Shown here in pieces: positions 1-5,735 of a stretch of 6,558 nt of DNA. Location: the NCBI RefSeq assembly GCF_018373095.1, contig NZ_JAHAHT010000098.1:1-6558 (forward strand), read 5' to 3'. The notes under the pieces were generated by a model. That model saw nothing but the letters and a program-made list of their open reading frames with translations. It had not been told where the DNA came from and searched no databases. The DNA is from Haemophilus parahaemolyticus (GTDB lineage: Bacteria; Pseudomonadota; Gammaproteobacteria; Enterobacterales; Pasteurellaceae). Position 1 is the first letter of the stretch, and each line of letters opens with the position of its first letter. The position numbers and the translations under genes are program-made.

Positions 1-101
1 CCGGCGTGTTTTAACGGACACATATAGAAAAACAGGGACCGCCGCAGTAAATTTTCTGCAGCAGTCCCTGTGCATTCACTGGTTATTTATGAAGGTCTAT
101 G
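1..101. other. Unrecognised DNA joined to the broken end of mukB
   Basis: MukB-like coding sequence can be followed leftwards to about position 102. From there to position 1 I see no MukB similarity in any of the three minus frames, all of which stop within about ten codons of the junction. The segment holds the hairpin described separately. On the plus strand, frame 1 reads a short tail (PACFNGHI) to a TAG at 25-27, which could be the end of a gene entering from the left, but eight codons are too few to call. I cannot identify the element. A mobile-element end, a rearranged chromosomal segment and an assembly join all remain possible. Confidence 0.6.
28..70 (-). terminator. Rho-independent terminator just beyond the mukB break
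   Basis: Positions 33-47 and 56-70 form a 15-bp inverted repeat around an 8-nt AT-rich loop. Read as minus-strand RNA, the arms pair fully, with two G-U wobbles, and five U residues follow at once (the A run at 28-32). Read as plus-strand RNA, those two positions are C-A mismatches and no U-tract follows. The structure therefore works as RNA only on the minus strand and would stop transcripts arriving from the muk operon. It lies 17 nt after the premature mukB stop codon. Whether it belongs to an inserted element or to another chromosomal locus cannot be told from here. Confidence 0.8.
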
Positions 102-321
102 TTGTAACTGTTGGCGTTGGCGGGAGCGTACTTCAACAAGCTCGGCTAATTCCGCTTCTAAATCTTCGCGTTTTACTTGTTGCTCTTCAAAGTAATTTTC
201 AAGCTCGTCTGCGTGACTAAACTCACTTTGCGTTCTTTGATTAAGCTCTGCCAACAAGCGTTTTGCTTGCTGTTGTTGTTGCAAGCGTTGTTCAAGCTCG
301 TGCAATTTCTGGCGTAATCCA

Positions 322-330
322 ACCGCTTGT
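322..330 (-). repeat. Apl-type DNA uptake sequence within mukB
   Basis: This is an exact ACAAGCGGT on the minus strand, inside the coiled-coil coding region. A near copy with one changed base (GCAAGCGGT, plus strand) lies close by at 392-400. It marks the mukB DNA as native to this lineage. Confidence 0.75.
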
Positions 331-609
331 GTCGCACGCATTTTCTGTTCTGGGAAAGCATTAAGCAGTGATTTAGCCTCCTCAAACGCTTGCAAGCGGT
401 CTGTTTCGCCCACAATTTTGCAAACTAATTCATACGCTTTTTCAAATTGCTCTTTCGCCATATCTGAGACAGATAAACGCTGTTCTAAGTCGAACACTTT
501 GTCGGTCATTTCATCGGCTTGGGCTAAAAATTCTGCGTGGTAATCTTCAATATTATGTAAGTCTAAATTTGCCAAACCTGAAAGCTGTTTTGCTTTTTCT
601 AGGGCAGCA

Positions 610-618
610 ACCGCTTGT
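610..618 (-). repeat. Apl-type DNA uptake sequence within mukB
   Basis: This is an exact ACAAGCGGT on the minus strand. It falls in a Q/A-rich coiled-coil stretch of MukB, where it reads as part of QQAVAAL. Confidence 0.75.
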
Positions 619-1950
619 TGATATTGCAAAGCACGGGTTTGTTGAGCATCTAATGCTTGTTGATAATCCGCAAGCTGTGCTCGCAAATCTTCCACGTGTG
701 CTTCCGCATCATCGGCCTGGTGTTGGGCTATTTCCACTGCTTCGGAAACTTCTTCAATCGCCATTTGTTGCTCTTCAAGTTTCTCGTTGAGCTCTTCAAC
801 GTCATCTTGATAACGTTCTACTTTCTCTTGATGGCGTAATGCATTTTGCACCAAGTTTAAATGATCATTCGCGGAATTAAATTCCGCTTCAAGCCCTTGT
901 TCGGTGGCTTCAATTTCTGCTGATTCACGGCTAAATTCCACTAAACGATGTTGCTCAAGCTCACGCTTCGATTTTAAATTCGCCCACGCCTGACGAAAGC
1001 TTAACGCTTGTTGAATATTTCCCAAACGCTCGTTTGCGTGACGCATATAGTCCGCAGATACGTAATCGGTTGAATGGGTAATCAACTGCTTGAACATATC
1101 ACGATCCGATTGCGTAACCTTGATCGCTTCAAGCGTCATACGGTTTTCACGTAATGCCGATTCCATATCTTGGAATGCTTGGCGAACGCCCGTATTTTCA
1201 GGCAATAAGTAATCGCGTAATGATTTGGTAATCACACTTGAAATACCACCATAAAGTGACGCTTCGATCAATTTATAGAATTTACTACGATCGCTTGCAG
1301 AACGTAAACGTTTCGGCAATACGCCCACATCAAACATAAAGCTGTGGTAATCGGTAATGGATTGATATTGCTTGAATTGAGCATCCGATTGCTCAAATTT
1401 TTCTTTGACTTCATTCAATGCCAGCACGCGTGCTTTTGTGCCCATTTGTTCGGTCAAAATATAGATAATCTGCTGATCAAAGGGTACGTTTTGTAATGAA
1501 AATGGGCGAATATCCACTTTTTTGTCTCGCCCCGCAATCTGTTGCAAACGCACGCCTGTGATAACACGCTGACCGCGAGAATTCACGCTTTCCAACACTG
1601 CATAACAAACACCCGCTTTCAATTTACCATATAACCCTTTATCGCGAGAGCTAGAAGTTGAACCTGCTTCAGTGGTGTTACGGAAGTTTAAAAGCGTTAA
1701 ATCAGGGATTAAGGCAGTGACAAAACCCGCCATCGTGGTTGATTTACCCGCACCATTACCGCCCGAAAGTGTGGTGACTAATTCATCTAAATCAAAAGTA
1801 CGAGCAAAAAAGCCGTTCCAGTTAATCAGCGTTAAGGAGCGGAATTTGCCACGTTCAATCTGTTGTAGCTGAATTGTCGGTTGCACAATCATTGTCTCTT
1901 GTGCATTCTCTTCTAAAATTAAATCCGTGTTACTCATTAGGATTTTTCCT

Positions 1951-2658
1951 TTATCTATTTAATTCTGTATTGATAATAGCGGTTAATTGATCTGCTGGTG
2001 TATCTTTAATATCAAATAATTTCTGAGAGCGAGAATATACTTCAAAGCCATCGGGTTTCGCCTCTTGCAAAACACGCACCGCGTTATTTGCTAAATTTGC
2101 AATCACAAAGTCGAAATGTTCTCTTGGCACATAACGAGGTTGCATACCTTGACGCGCTTGTTCCTCTGCTCTTTTTAGTGTGCTATCCCAACTCAGCTCT
2201 TTAGGGCAAGTACAAATTAACACATTGGTTTGGTAGCCATAATGCTTAAAATTTGCAAGTTCTTTAAGAGGCACATCAGCGGTGCGAAAAGTCCCTTCAA
2301 TCAATAAATTAAAGCGATGTGCTATGGCTTCATCTCGAATACGTTGCACCATTTTACCGGTGAATTCGCCTGTATATTTCGAAGCCTCTTTGCCATATTG
2401 CTGATAAATTTCATGGTAATACTGATGGTAAGGACGAAATTCATCTCCGTTAATTATCAGCAAGTTGAAATCTAAACGCTTACTCATTGCAAGAGAACCG
2501 AAAGATTTCCCAGCACCAGGTTGCCCTCCCAGTAAAATAGCAACAGGGTACTCTTGTGGGGTAACCAGATGTTCAGCAAGCAAATTTGCCCAAATTTTAG
2601 GAAAATTTCGTTCAATATCAGCCTCAACATCGTAAGCATTGATATCGAAGTTTTGCAT
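1951..2658 (-). CDS. Zeta-toxin-family kinase (putative toxin of a toxin-antitoxin pair)
   Basis: This is a 235-residue P-loop kinase of the zeta/PezT family. Characterised members phosphorylate UDP-N-acetylglucosamine and so poison peptidoglycan synthesis; that substrate is inferred here. Visible motifs are Walker A GGQPGAGKS at residues 44-52 (K51), then NGDEFR at 70-75, with D72 at the position of the family's catalytic aspartate. IEGTFRTADVP begins at 120, a hallmark of the family. A basic lid follows, with R163 in LKRAEE and PRYVPREH around 174-181. I chose the ATG at 2658 because AGAGG lies 4 nt upstream and overlaps the stop of the preceding gene. A TTG at 2700 would add 14 residues and overlap that gene by 35 nt. 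The frame is intact and no key motif is missing. It starts 7 nt after its partner and ends 13 nt before mukB, inside the muk operon. A non-toxic nucleotide kinase is possible but less likely given the small partner gene. Confidence 0.85.
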   Translation of the reverse strand: MQNFDINAYDVEADIERNFPKIWANLLAEHLVTPQEYPVAILLGGQPGAGKSFGSLAMSKRLDFNLLIINGDEFRPYHQYYHEIYQQYGKEASKYTGEFTGKMVQRIRDEAIAHRFNLLIEGTFRTADVPLKELANFKHYGYQTNVLICTCPKELSWDSTLKRAEEQARQGMQPRYVPREHFDFVIANLANNAVRVLQEAKPDGFEVYSRSQKLFDIKDTPADQLTAIINTELNR

Positions 2659-2665
2659 AAAACCT

Positions 2666-2887
2666 CTAAATTGCTCGTGATGAATGGTATTTAGCACCAA
2701 CCTCTTTCACTTGACTTGAAAGCAAATCGAAATCGATCGCCTCAGGTTCGGTGCGATATACTTGCCCTCTTAAACGGCTAAGAAAAAGTTGATCTTCATT
2801 GAGTGGTAATTCTAAAATTTTACTTAAATCTGCTTGAGTACTTGCGATTAACTCAATCAACACATCTTTTTGCATTAACGTACACAT
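2666..2887 (-). CDS. Small protein, putative antitoxin of the zeta-type kinase
   Basis: This gene encodes 73 residues that I do not recognise. The sequence looks mostly helical and acidic, with no membrane segment, no cysteine cluster and no evident helix-turn-helix like that of PezA. The antitoxin role is inferred only from size, position directly upstream of a zeta-family kinase and a 7-nt gap to it. Zeta-family toxins usually have an adjacent small inhibitor (epsilon or PezA). The ATG at 2887 shares one base with the mukE stop (TAATG) and has GAGG 4 nt upstream inside the mukE 3' end, so its translation is probably coupled to mukE. A second ATG at 2875 (MQKDVLIEL) would shorten it by four residues but has poorer spacing. 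The toxin's ribosome-binding site overlaps this gene's TAG stop, suggesting that antitoxin is made first and toxin is coupled to it. Confidence 0.65.
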   Translation of the reverse strand: MCTLMQKDVLIELIASTQADLSKILELPLNEDQLFLSRLRGQVYRTEPEAIDFDLLSSQVKEVGAKYHSSRAI

Positions 2888-3594
2888 TATTCCTCACCCT
2901 CTGCAAAATCTTCCTCATTTTCTACCGCTTGTTCTTCTGTATCAGCGGTAGGATTTGACGCGGTTGCCTCACCATCACGAATCAAACGTAATTGTGCTTC
3001 GCGGTAATCATCTCCTGTGCGAACGTCTGCACCGAAACGGAAAACGGAAACAGAAATCACAAATTTCTTGCTGTTTTGATCCCCAACACGGGTAATCATT
3101 CCGATACGGGCTAAACGGCGTAATGCCCCACCGACTTTTTCAACTAATTTAGCTTTATCTAAGTCTGAACCTGTCGAACGTGGATTTACCGCTTTTAACA
3201 ATTTTTGTTCATCGGCAAGGTTTAACAACTCTTCATAAACATCATCGTAACTAAACACGCCTTGTTGTGCCAAGCGTTCAGGACTTAAGTAAAGATAGCA
3301 CAACACTTTACCGACCAACATCTCCATTTCAGACATCGCAGAACGGGCTATCAAGGTTGAGGCACGTGGGCGGAGGTAGAAAAAACCTTCTGGTGCACGA
3401 ATAAGATCCACGTGATAACGGTTGTAAAACTGCTCAAGTTCTGCTTGGAAATCCATCAAAAACGCGTGTTCATCAAGCAAATCAATACTAATATGGCGAC
3501 CTGCACGTAATTGGCTATCAAGGCTTGGAAAAATTGGGTTGGCAATTGCCGCCGCTAATTTAGTTGAAATCACATCTTGAATATTTTCTGTCAT
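2887..3594 (-). CDS. mukE: Chromosome partition protein MukE
   Basis: MukE is the dimeric winged-helix accessory subunit of the MukBEF condensin. It binds the kleisin MukF and, through it, the MukB heads. The 235-residue product is full length (E. coli MukE is slightly shorter) and recognisable throughout. Examples are LANPIFP-type and GRHI segments near the N-terminus, HAFLMDFQ, LIRAPEGFFYLRPR, VGKVLCYLYLSPERLA, NPRSTGSDLDK and the well-conserved VFRFGADVRTGDDYREAQ before an acidic, poorly conserved tail. I chose the ATG at 3594, 22 nt after the mukF stop. It has a weak GAGA upstream and matches the family N-terminus. An in-frame TTG at 3633 would overlap mukF and add unconserved residues. 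In other genomes mukB normally follows directly; here two unrelated genes intervene. The stop codon overlaps the next ATG. Confidence 0.95.
   Translation of the reverse strand: MTENIQDVISTKLAAAIANPIFPSLDSQLRAGRHISIDLLDEHAFLMDFQAELEQFYNRYHVDLIRAPEGFFYLRPRASTLIARSAMSEMEMLVGKVLCYLYLSPERLAQQGVFSYDDVYEELLNLADEQKLLKAVNPRSTGSDLDKAKLVEKVGGALRRLARIGMITRVGDQNSKKFVISVSVFRFGADVRTGDDYREAQLRLIRDGEATASNPTADTEEQAVENEEDFAEGEE
2924..2932 (-). repeat. Apl-type DNA uptake sequence near the 3' end of mukE
   Basis: This is an exact ACAAGCGGT on the minus strand. It encodes part of EQAVE in the variable acidic tail of MukE, 37 bp before the toxin-antitoxin cassette begins. I found no copy inside the cassette, but at under 1 kb that absence is weak evidence. 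Confidence 0.75.
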
Positions 3595-3616
3595 AATTTT
3601 TCTCTTTTTTGCTTGA

Positions 3617-4969
3617 TTACTGGTATTTATCAATCACGTGAGCTTGCACTTCCGCTCCTGTTTCATTAATCGCTTGCCATTCTGGATAAACCGCTTGGCT
3701 ATCTAAACTTGCCATACCCAATTTACTTGCTTGATCTACGATAATACGTGCCACATCAAAATGGCGAGAATGCGGATAGCGAGCCAATTGTTCACGTAAA
3801 ACCACACCTAAGTCGATTGGCTTACCTTCCGATCTAAATTGTGAGAGATAAGCCTGCATCATTGCCACGATTTGCTCTTGTACATCGCTAATGGATTGAT
3901 ATTCCAACTCTGTTGGTAATTCACCAACCGCTTCGGCTTCATTAAATTCATTTTCATCATCACGTAAATCAAGAAGCGAATCCGCTTTCGCAGTATAAAG
4001 CATCCAAGGTGCATCAAAATAATCTTGAATAGATTGACGCAAGCGCTGACCAAATACACGGTTTTTATCCATATCAATCGCAGTACGAATAAATTTATGC
4101 ACGTGGCGATCGTAGCCAATCCAAAGATCGATAGCCTGTTGTCCCCAACTCATAATGCGGTCTAATTTATTTTGTAAATTAACTATCAGCTGATCGATAA
4201 AATCTAAATCGTAACGCCCAATCAAACAACTCTGAATACGTAACAACTGTGCCTGTAGCTTGTCGCCCGCTGCATTCAATGTATCTTGCAACTCTCGCAA
4301 ATTACCCGATGTTTCGTCTAATAATTGTTCACAACTAATAATCGCTTCGTGCCAGTTTTGACTTAACAGATTCGCAATTCGCTCACGAATTTGGTGCTGA
4401 TTCTCATCCATAACACGTTGAGAAAGATCGATACTATCAAAAATTTCTGCCACCGAATATTTTAGCGGTGCAAATACATTATTTCGCCAATGACGTTTAT
4501 CTCCGTCCTCTTCAGCAGCGAGAGATGCTTTTTGGATTTCGCTTGCCACAATCGAAAGTTGAATAGAAAGACGCAAGCTAGAAAACTCACGCTGACGGAT
4601 GTAGTAGTTCGCAATTCCCACAGCAAGCGGCGTAACACGATAAATTGCCAAACCTTCAGTAAATTCGCTAGAAAAGCGGTTTAAAAGGCGTTGTTTTACT
4701 AGATCATTGATCGCATTATTTGCACGCTGTGAAAGGGTAAATTCTGATTGTTCAAAAGATTGCGAAACATAACGGAACAGATCGATTAAATCACTCTCAA
4801 GCAGTTCGCCATCAGTTTGTTCTTGATTAAAAATAGAAATCGCCAATAAAAAAGCAAGGCGTTCAGGTGGGAGAGAAAGAGAAAACTCACTCTCTTTCGT
4901 CCAATGGATAAGCTCTGGAATAGTGTGTGCCAACTCGTTCTGTGCAGTTTCGTTCAGCATAAGGCTCAT
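3617..4969 (-). CDS. mukF: Chromosome partition protein MukF (kleisin subunit of condensin)
   Basis: MukF is the kleisin that bridges the MukB ATPase heads and binds MukE dimers. The 450-residue product is full length (E. coli 440). It shows the N-terminal winged-helix dimerisation region (about 1-115, including RANNAINDLVKQRLLNRF), then the helical middle with IRQREFSSLRLS, LKYSVAEIFDSIDL and ETSGNLRELQDTLNAAGDK. The very conserved WGQQAIDLWIGYDRHVHKF and TAIDMDKNRVFGQRLRQS stretch follows. The C-terminal winged-helix domain ends in VQAHVIDKYQ, as in other MukF proteins. It is the first gene of the muk cluster, preceded by a plausible promoter. The ATG at 4969 has no clear Shine-Dalgarno; an ATG three codons later (4960) is the alternative. 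In E. coli cmoM (smtA) precedes mukF, whereas here the isc operon does. The gene appears intact, so only mukB is damaged. Confidence 0.97.
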   Translation of the reverse strand: MSLMLNETAQNELAHTIPELIHWTKESEFSLSLPPERLAFLLAISIFNQEQTDGELLESDLIDLFRYVSQSFEQSEFTLSQRANNAINDLVKQRLLNRFSSEFTEGLAIYRVTPLAVGIANYYIRQREFSSLRLSIQLSIVASEIQKASLAAEEDGDKRHWRNNVFAPLKYSVAEIFDSIDLSQRVMDENQHQIRERIANLLSQNWHEAIISCEQLLDETSGNLRELQDTLNAAGDKLQAQLLRIQSCLIGRYDLDFIDQLIVNLQNKLDRIMSWGQQAIDLWIGYDRHVHKFIRTAIDMDKNRVFGQRLRQSIQDYFDAPWMLYTAKADSLLDLRDDENEFNEAEAVGELPTELEYQSISDVQEQIVAMMQAYLSQFRSEGKPIDLGVVLREQLARYPHSRHFDVARIIVDQASKLGMASLDSQAVYPEWQAINETGAEVQAHVIDKYQ

Positions 4970-5135
4970 ATTCGTATATCGTCAAAAATGGCGTTTATTG
5001 TACAGGAAAGTCGTGTAAATATAAATCGGAAAAGATATCACGCGAACATAAATAAGAAGCACATTTCTCTTCAAAAATAAAATCAAATACACCATATGTA
5101 CATTACAGAAAAACAAATACTGCCCTCTATCACAT
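4970..5135. other. Intergenic region between the isc terminator and mukF
   Basis: This AT-rich gap separates the iscX terminator from the mukF start. Apart from the candidate promoter at 4997-5025 I see no tRNA, riboswitch-like structure or convincing gene. A 37-codon minus-strand reading frame (4982-5095) lacks a ribosome-binding site and is not called. Confidence 0.6.
4997..5025 (-). promoter_or_regulatory. Candidate sigma-70 promoter for mukF
   Basis: On the minus strand TTTATA (5020-5025) and TACAAT (4997-5002) are separated by 17 bp. They match the sigma-70 consensus at 4 of 6 and 5 of 6 positions, and TACAAT is preceded by TG. The -10 box ends 27 nt before the mukF ATG, which leaves a short leader. 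Because a terminator closes the upstream isc operon, a promoter is expected in this gap. It would drive mukF, mukE, the toxin-antitoxin pair and the mukB remnant. In an AT-rich gap such matches can occur by chance. Confidence 0.45.
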
Positions 5136-5180
5136 AAAAAAAGACCGCTTGTAGTTATACAAGCGGTGAAATTTTTTCTT
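5136..5180. terminator. Intrinsic terminator after iscX made of two inverted uptake-signal copies
   Basis: ACCGCTTGTA (5144-5153) and TACAAGCGGT (5158-5167) form a perfect 10-bp stem with a 4-nt loop. On the minus strand the stem is followed by C and seven U residues (A run at 5136-5142), so it ends the hscA-fdx-iscX transcript 22 nt after the iscX stop. On the plus strand it is followed by GAAAUUUUUU, so it may act in both directions. Each arm contains one copy of ACAAGCGGT. Inverted pairs of uptake sequences used as terminators are a known feature of Pasteurellaceae genomes. Confidence 0.92.
5143..5167. repeat. Inverted pair of Apl-type DNA uptake sequences
   Basis: The minus-strand copy at 5143-5152 reads ACAAGCGGTC, a full 10-base core. 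The plus-strand copy at 5159-5167 reads ACAAGCGGT followed by G. Uptake sequences are recognised during natural transformation so that DNA from the same lineage is taken up preferentially. These two copies form the arms of the iscX terminator. Confidence 0.85.
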
Positions 5181-5188
5181 AGATTTAC

Positions 5189-5383
5189 TTATTCATACTC
5201 TTCAATCCATTTCAGCAAAATCGCCTCAAGGATTGATTCGTTAGAGCCTTCAGGATCATCATCAAACTCTTCGAGTTCGCAGATCCATTGGTGCATATCG
5301 GTAAAACGCACGGTCACAGGGTTTAAATCAGGATCGCGGTCGTACAACGCCCACGCAATATCTTGTACATCAGTCCATTTCAT
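5189..5383 (-). CDS. iscX: Fe-S cluster assembly protein IscX
   Basis: IscX is a small acidic cytosolic protein that binds the cysteine desulfurase IscS and iron and modulates the rate of Fe-S assembly. The product has 64 residues, close to the usual length of 66. It begins MKWTDVQDIAWALYD and contains the conserved DPDLNPVTVRFTDMHQWI followed by an acid-rich second half (ELEEFDDDPEGSNE) and a final helix ending LKWIEEYE, all typical of the family. The ATG shares one base with the fdx stop (TAATG), and GAGG lies 10 nt upstream, so translation is probably coupled to fdx. It is the last gene of the isc operon, ending 22 nt before a strong terminator. Confidence 0.95.
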   Translation of the reverse strand: MKWTDVQDIAWALYDRDPDLNPVTVRFTDMHQWICELEEFDDDPEGSNESILEAILLKWIEEYE

Positions 5384-5724
5384 TAGTGAGCAGCCTCATT
5401 TGCGTGGTTAAGGTTATATTTTGGAATTTCGACCACTAAGTCTTCATCACCAATCACACATTGGCAACTTAAGCGGCTTTCCATTTCTAAGCCCCAAGCC
5501 TTGTCCAACATATCTTCTTCTTGATCTGAGCTTTCGTTTAAAGAATCAAACCCTTCACGAATCACTACGTGGCAAGTCGTACAAGCACAAGAACCATCAC
5601 AGGCGTGGTGGATTTCCACGCCTGCATTGTGTGCCACTTCTAATAAATTATCGCCTTCATTGGCTTCAACAACCATACCCTCTGGGCAAAATTCTTCATG
5701 GGGAAGAAAAACTACTTTTGGCAT
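5383..5724 (-). CDS. fdx: Isc-type [2Fe-2S] ferredoxin
   Basis: This adrenodoxin-type ferredoxin donates electrons during cluster assembly on IscU. The product has 113 residues, close to the family's usual 111. The four cluster ligands are C42, C48, C51 (in CDGSCACTTCHV) and C87 (in LSCQC), matching the E. coli Fdx spacing. The additional C46 seen in Isc ferredoxins is also present. The conserved RLSCQ and the C-terminal VEIPKYNLNHANE further support Isc-type Fdx rather than a plant-type ferredoxin. The ATG at 5724 has AGAGG 5 nt upstream and lies 11 nt after the hscA stop. The stop overlaps the iscX start by one base. The order hscA-fdx-iscX is the standard end of the isc operon. Confidence 0.97.
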   Translation of the reverse strand: MPKVVFLPHEEFCPEGMVVEANEGDNLLEVAHNAGVEIHHACDGSCACTTCHVVIREGFDSLNESSDQEEDMLDKAWGLEMESRLSCQCVIGDEDLVVEIPKYNLNHANEAAH

Positions 5725-5735
5725 ATTATCCTCTT

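Larger units (their letters stand above)
87..1937 (-). pseudogene. mukB: Chromosome partition protein MukB, C-terminally truncated (N-terminal head and first coiled-coil half only)
   Basis: MukB is the SMC-like ATPase of the MukBEF condensin, which extrudes and organises chromosomal loops. This reading frame gives 616 residues, while family members have about 1,480-1,510. Residues 27-37 (IERGKFRSLTL) match the usual MukB N-terminus. Walker A is GGNGAGKST at residues 59-67, with K65 as the nucleotide-binding lysine. The N-terminal head continues to about 310, followed by a Q/E/L-rich coiled coil to 612. The last four residues (HRPS) are foreign and lead to a TAA. The distal coiled coil, hinge, and the C-terminal head with ABC signature and Walker B are absent, so this product cannot form a normal MukB ATPase. 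The ATG at 1937 has AGGA 9 nt upstream. The polar 25-residue extension before IERGKF is longer than in E. coli, but from memory extensions of this kind occur in Pasteurellaceae MukB. The rest of the gene may lie to the left of an insertion, outside the window. Confidence 0.9.
1935..2889 (-). other. Toxin-antitoxin cassette bounded by TAATG, between mukE and mukB
   Basis: The unit runs from the mukE stop/antitoxin start (TAATG at 2885-2889) to the mukB start (TAATG at 1935-1939). Removing the roughly 950 bp between the two copies leaves GAGGAATAATGAGTAAC. That sequence is a mukE stop overlapping a mukB ATG, with GAGG placed for mukB initiation. This fits insertion of the cassette into an ancestral overlapping mukE-mukB junction. 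The repeat is only 5 bp and TAATG is common at coupled genes, so chance is possible. No inverted repeats or transposase accompany it. Confidence 0.45.

Noticed and set aside
1..27. Possible end of a plus-strand gene (PACFNGHI, stop at 25-27) entering from the left.
   Set aside because: Only eight codons are visible, the nearby hairpin has no U-tract on the plus strand, and nothing identifies the product.
69..95. TGTGCATTCACTGGTTA resembling the terminal inverted repeat of IS30-like elements.
   Set aside because: Read in the matching direction, the element body would lie to the right, where mukB coding sequence begins within about 30 bp. The resemblance is short and from memory, so I do not call an insertion sequence.
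173..839. Several reading frames of 60-80 codons on both strands inside mukB.
   Set aside because: They are shadows of the repetitive glutamine/glutamate-rich coiled-coil coding sequence and have no features of their own.
2658..2700. Extended start of the zeta-family kinase at a TTG (2700), and a TTG-started mukE at 3633.
   Set aside because: Each has a downstream ATG with better placed ribosome-binding sequence and fit to family length, and the extensions would overlap the preceding genes.
4982..5095. A 37-codon hydrophobic reading frame on the minus strand between iscX and mukF.
   Set aside because: It has no ribosome-binding site, overlaps the candidate mukF promoter, and its phenylalanine/isoleucine/tyrosine-rich content is what AT-rich DNA gives by chance.
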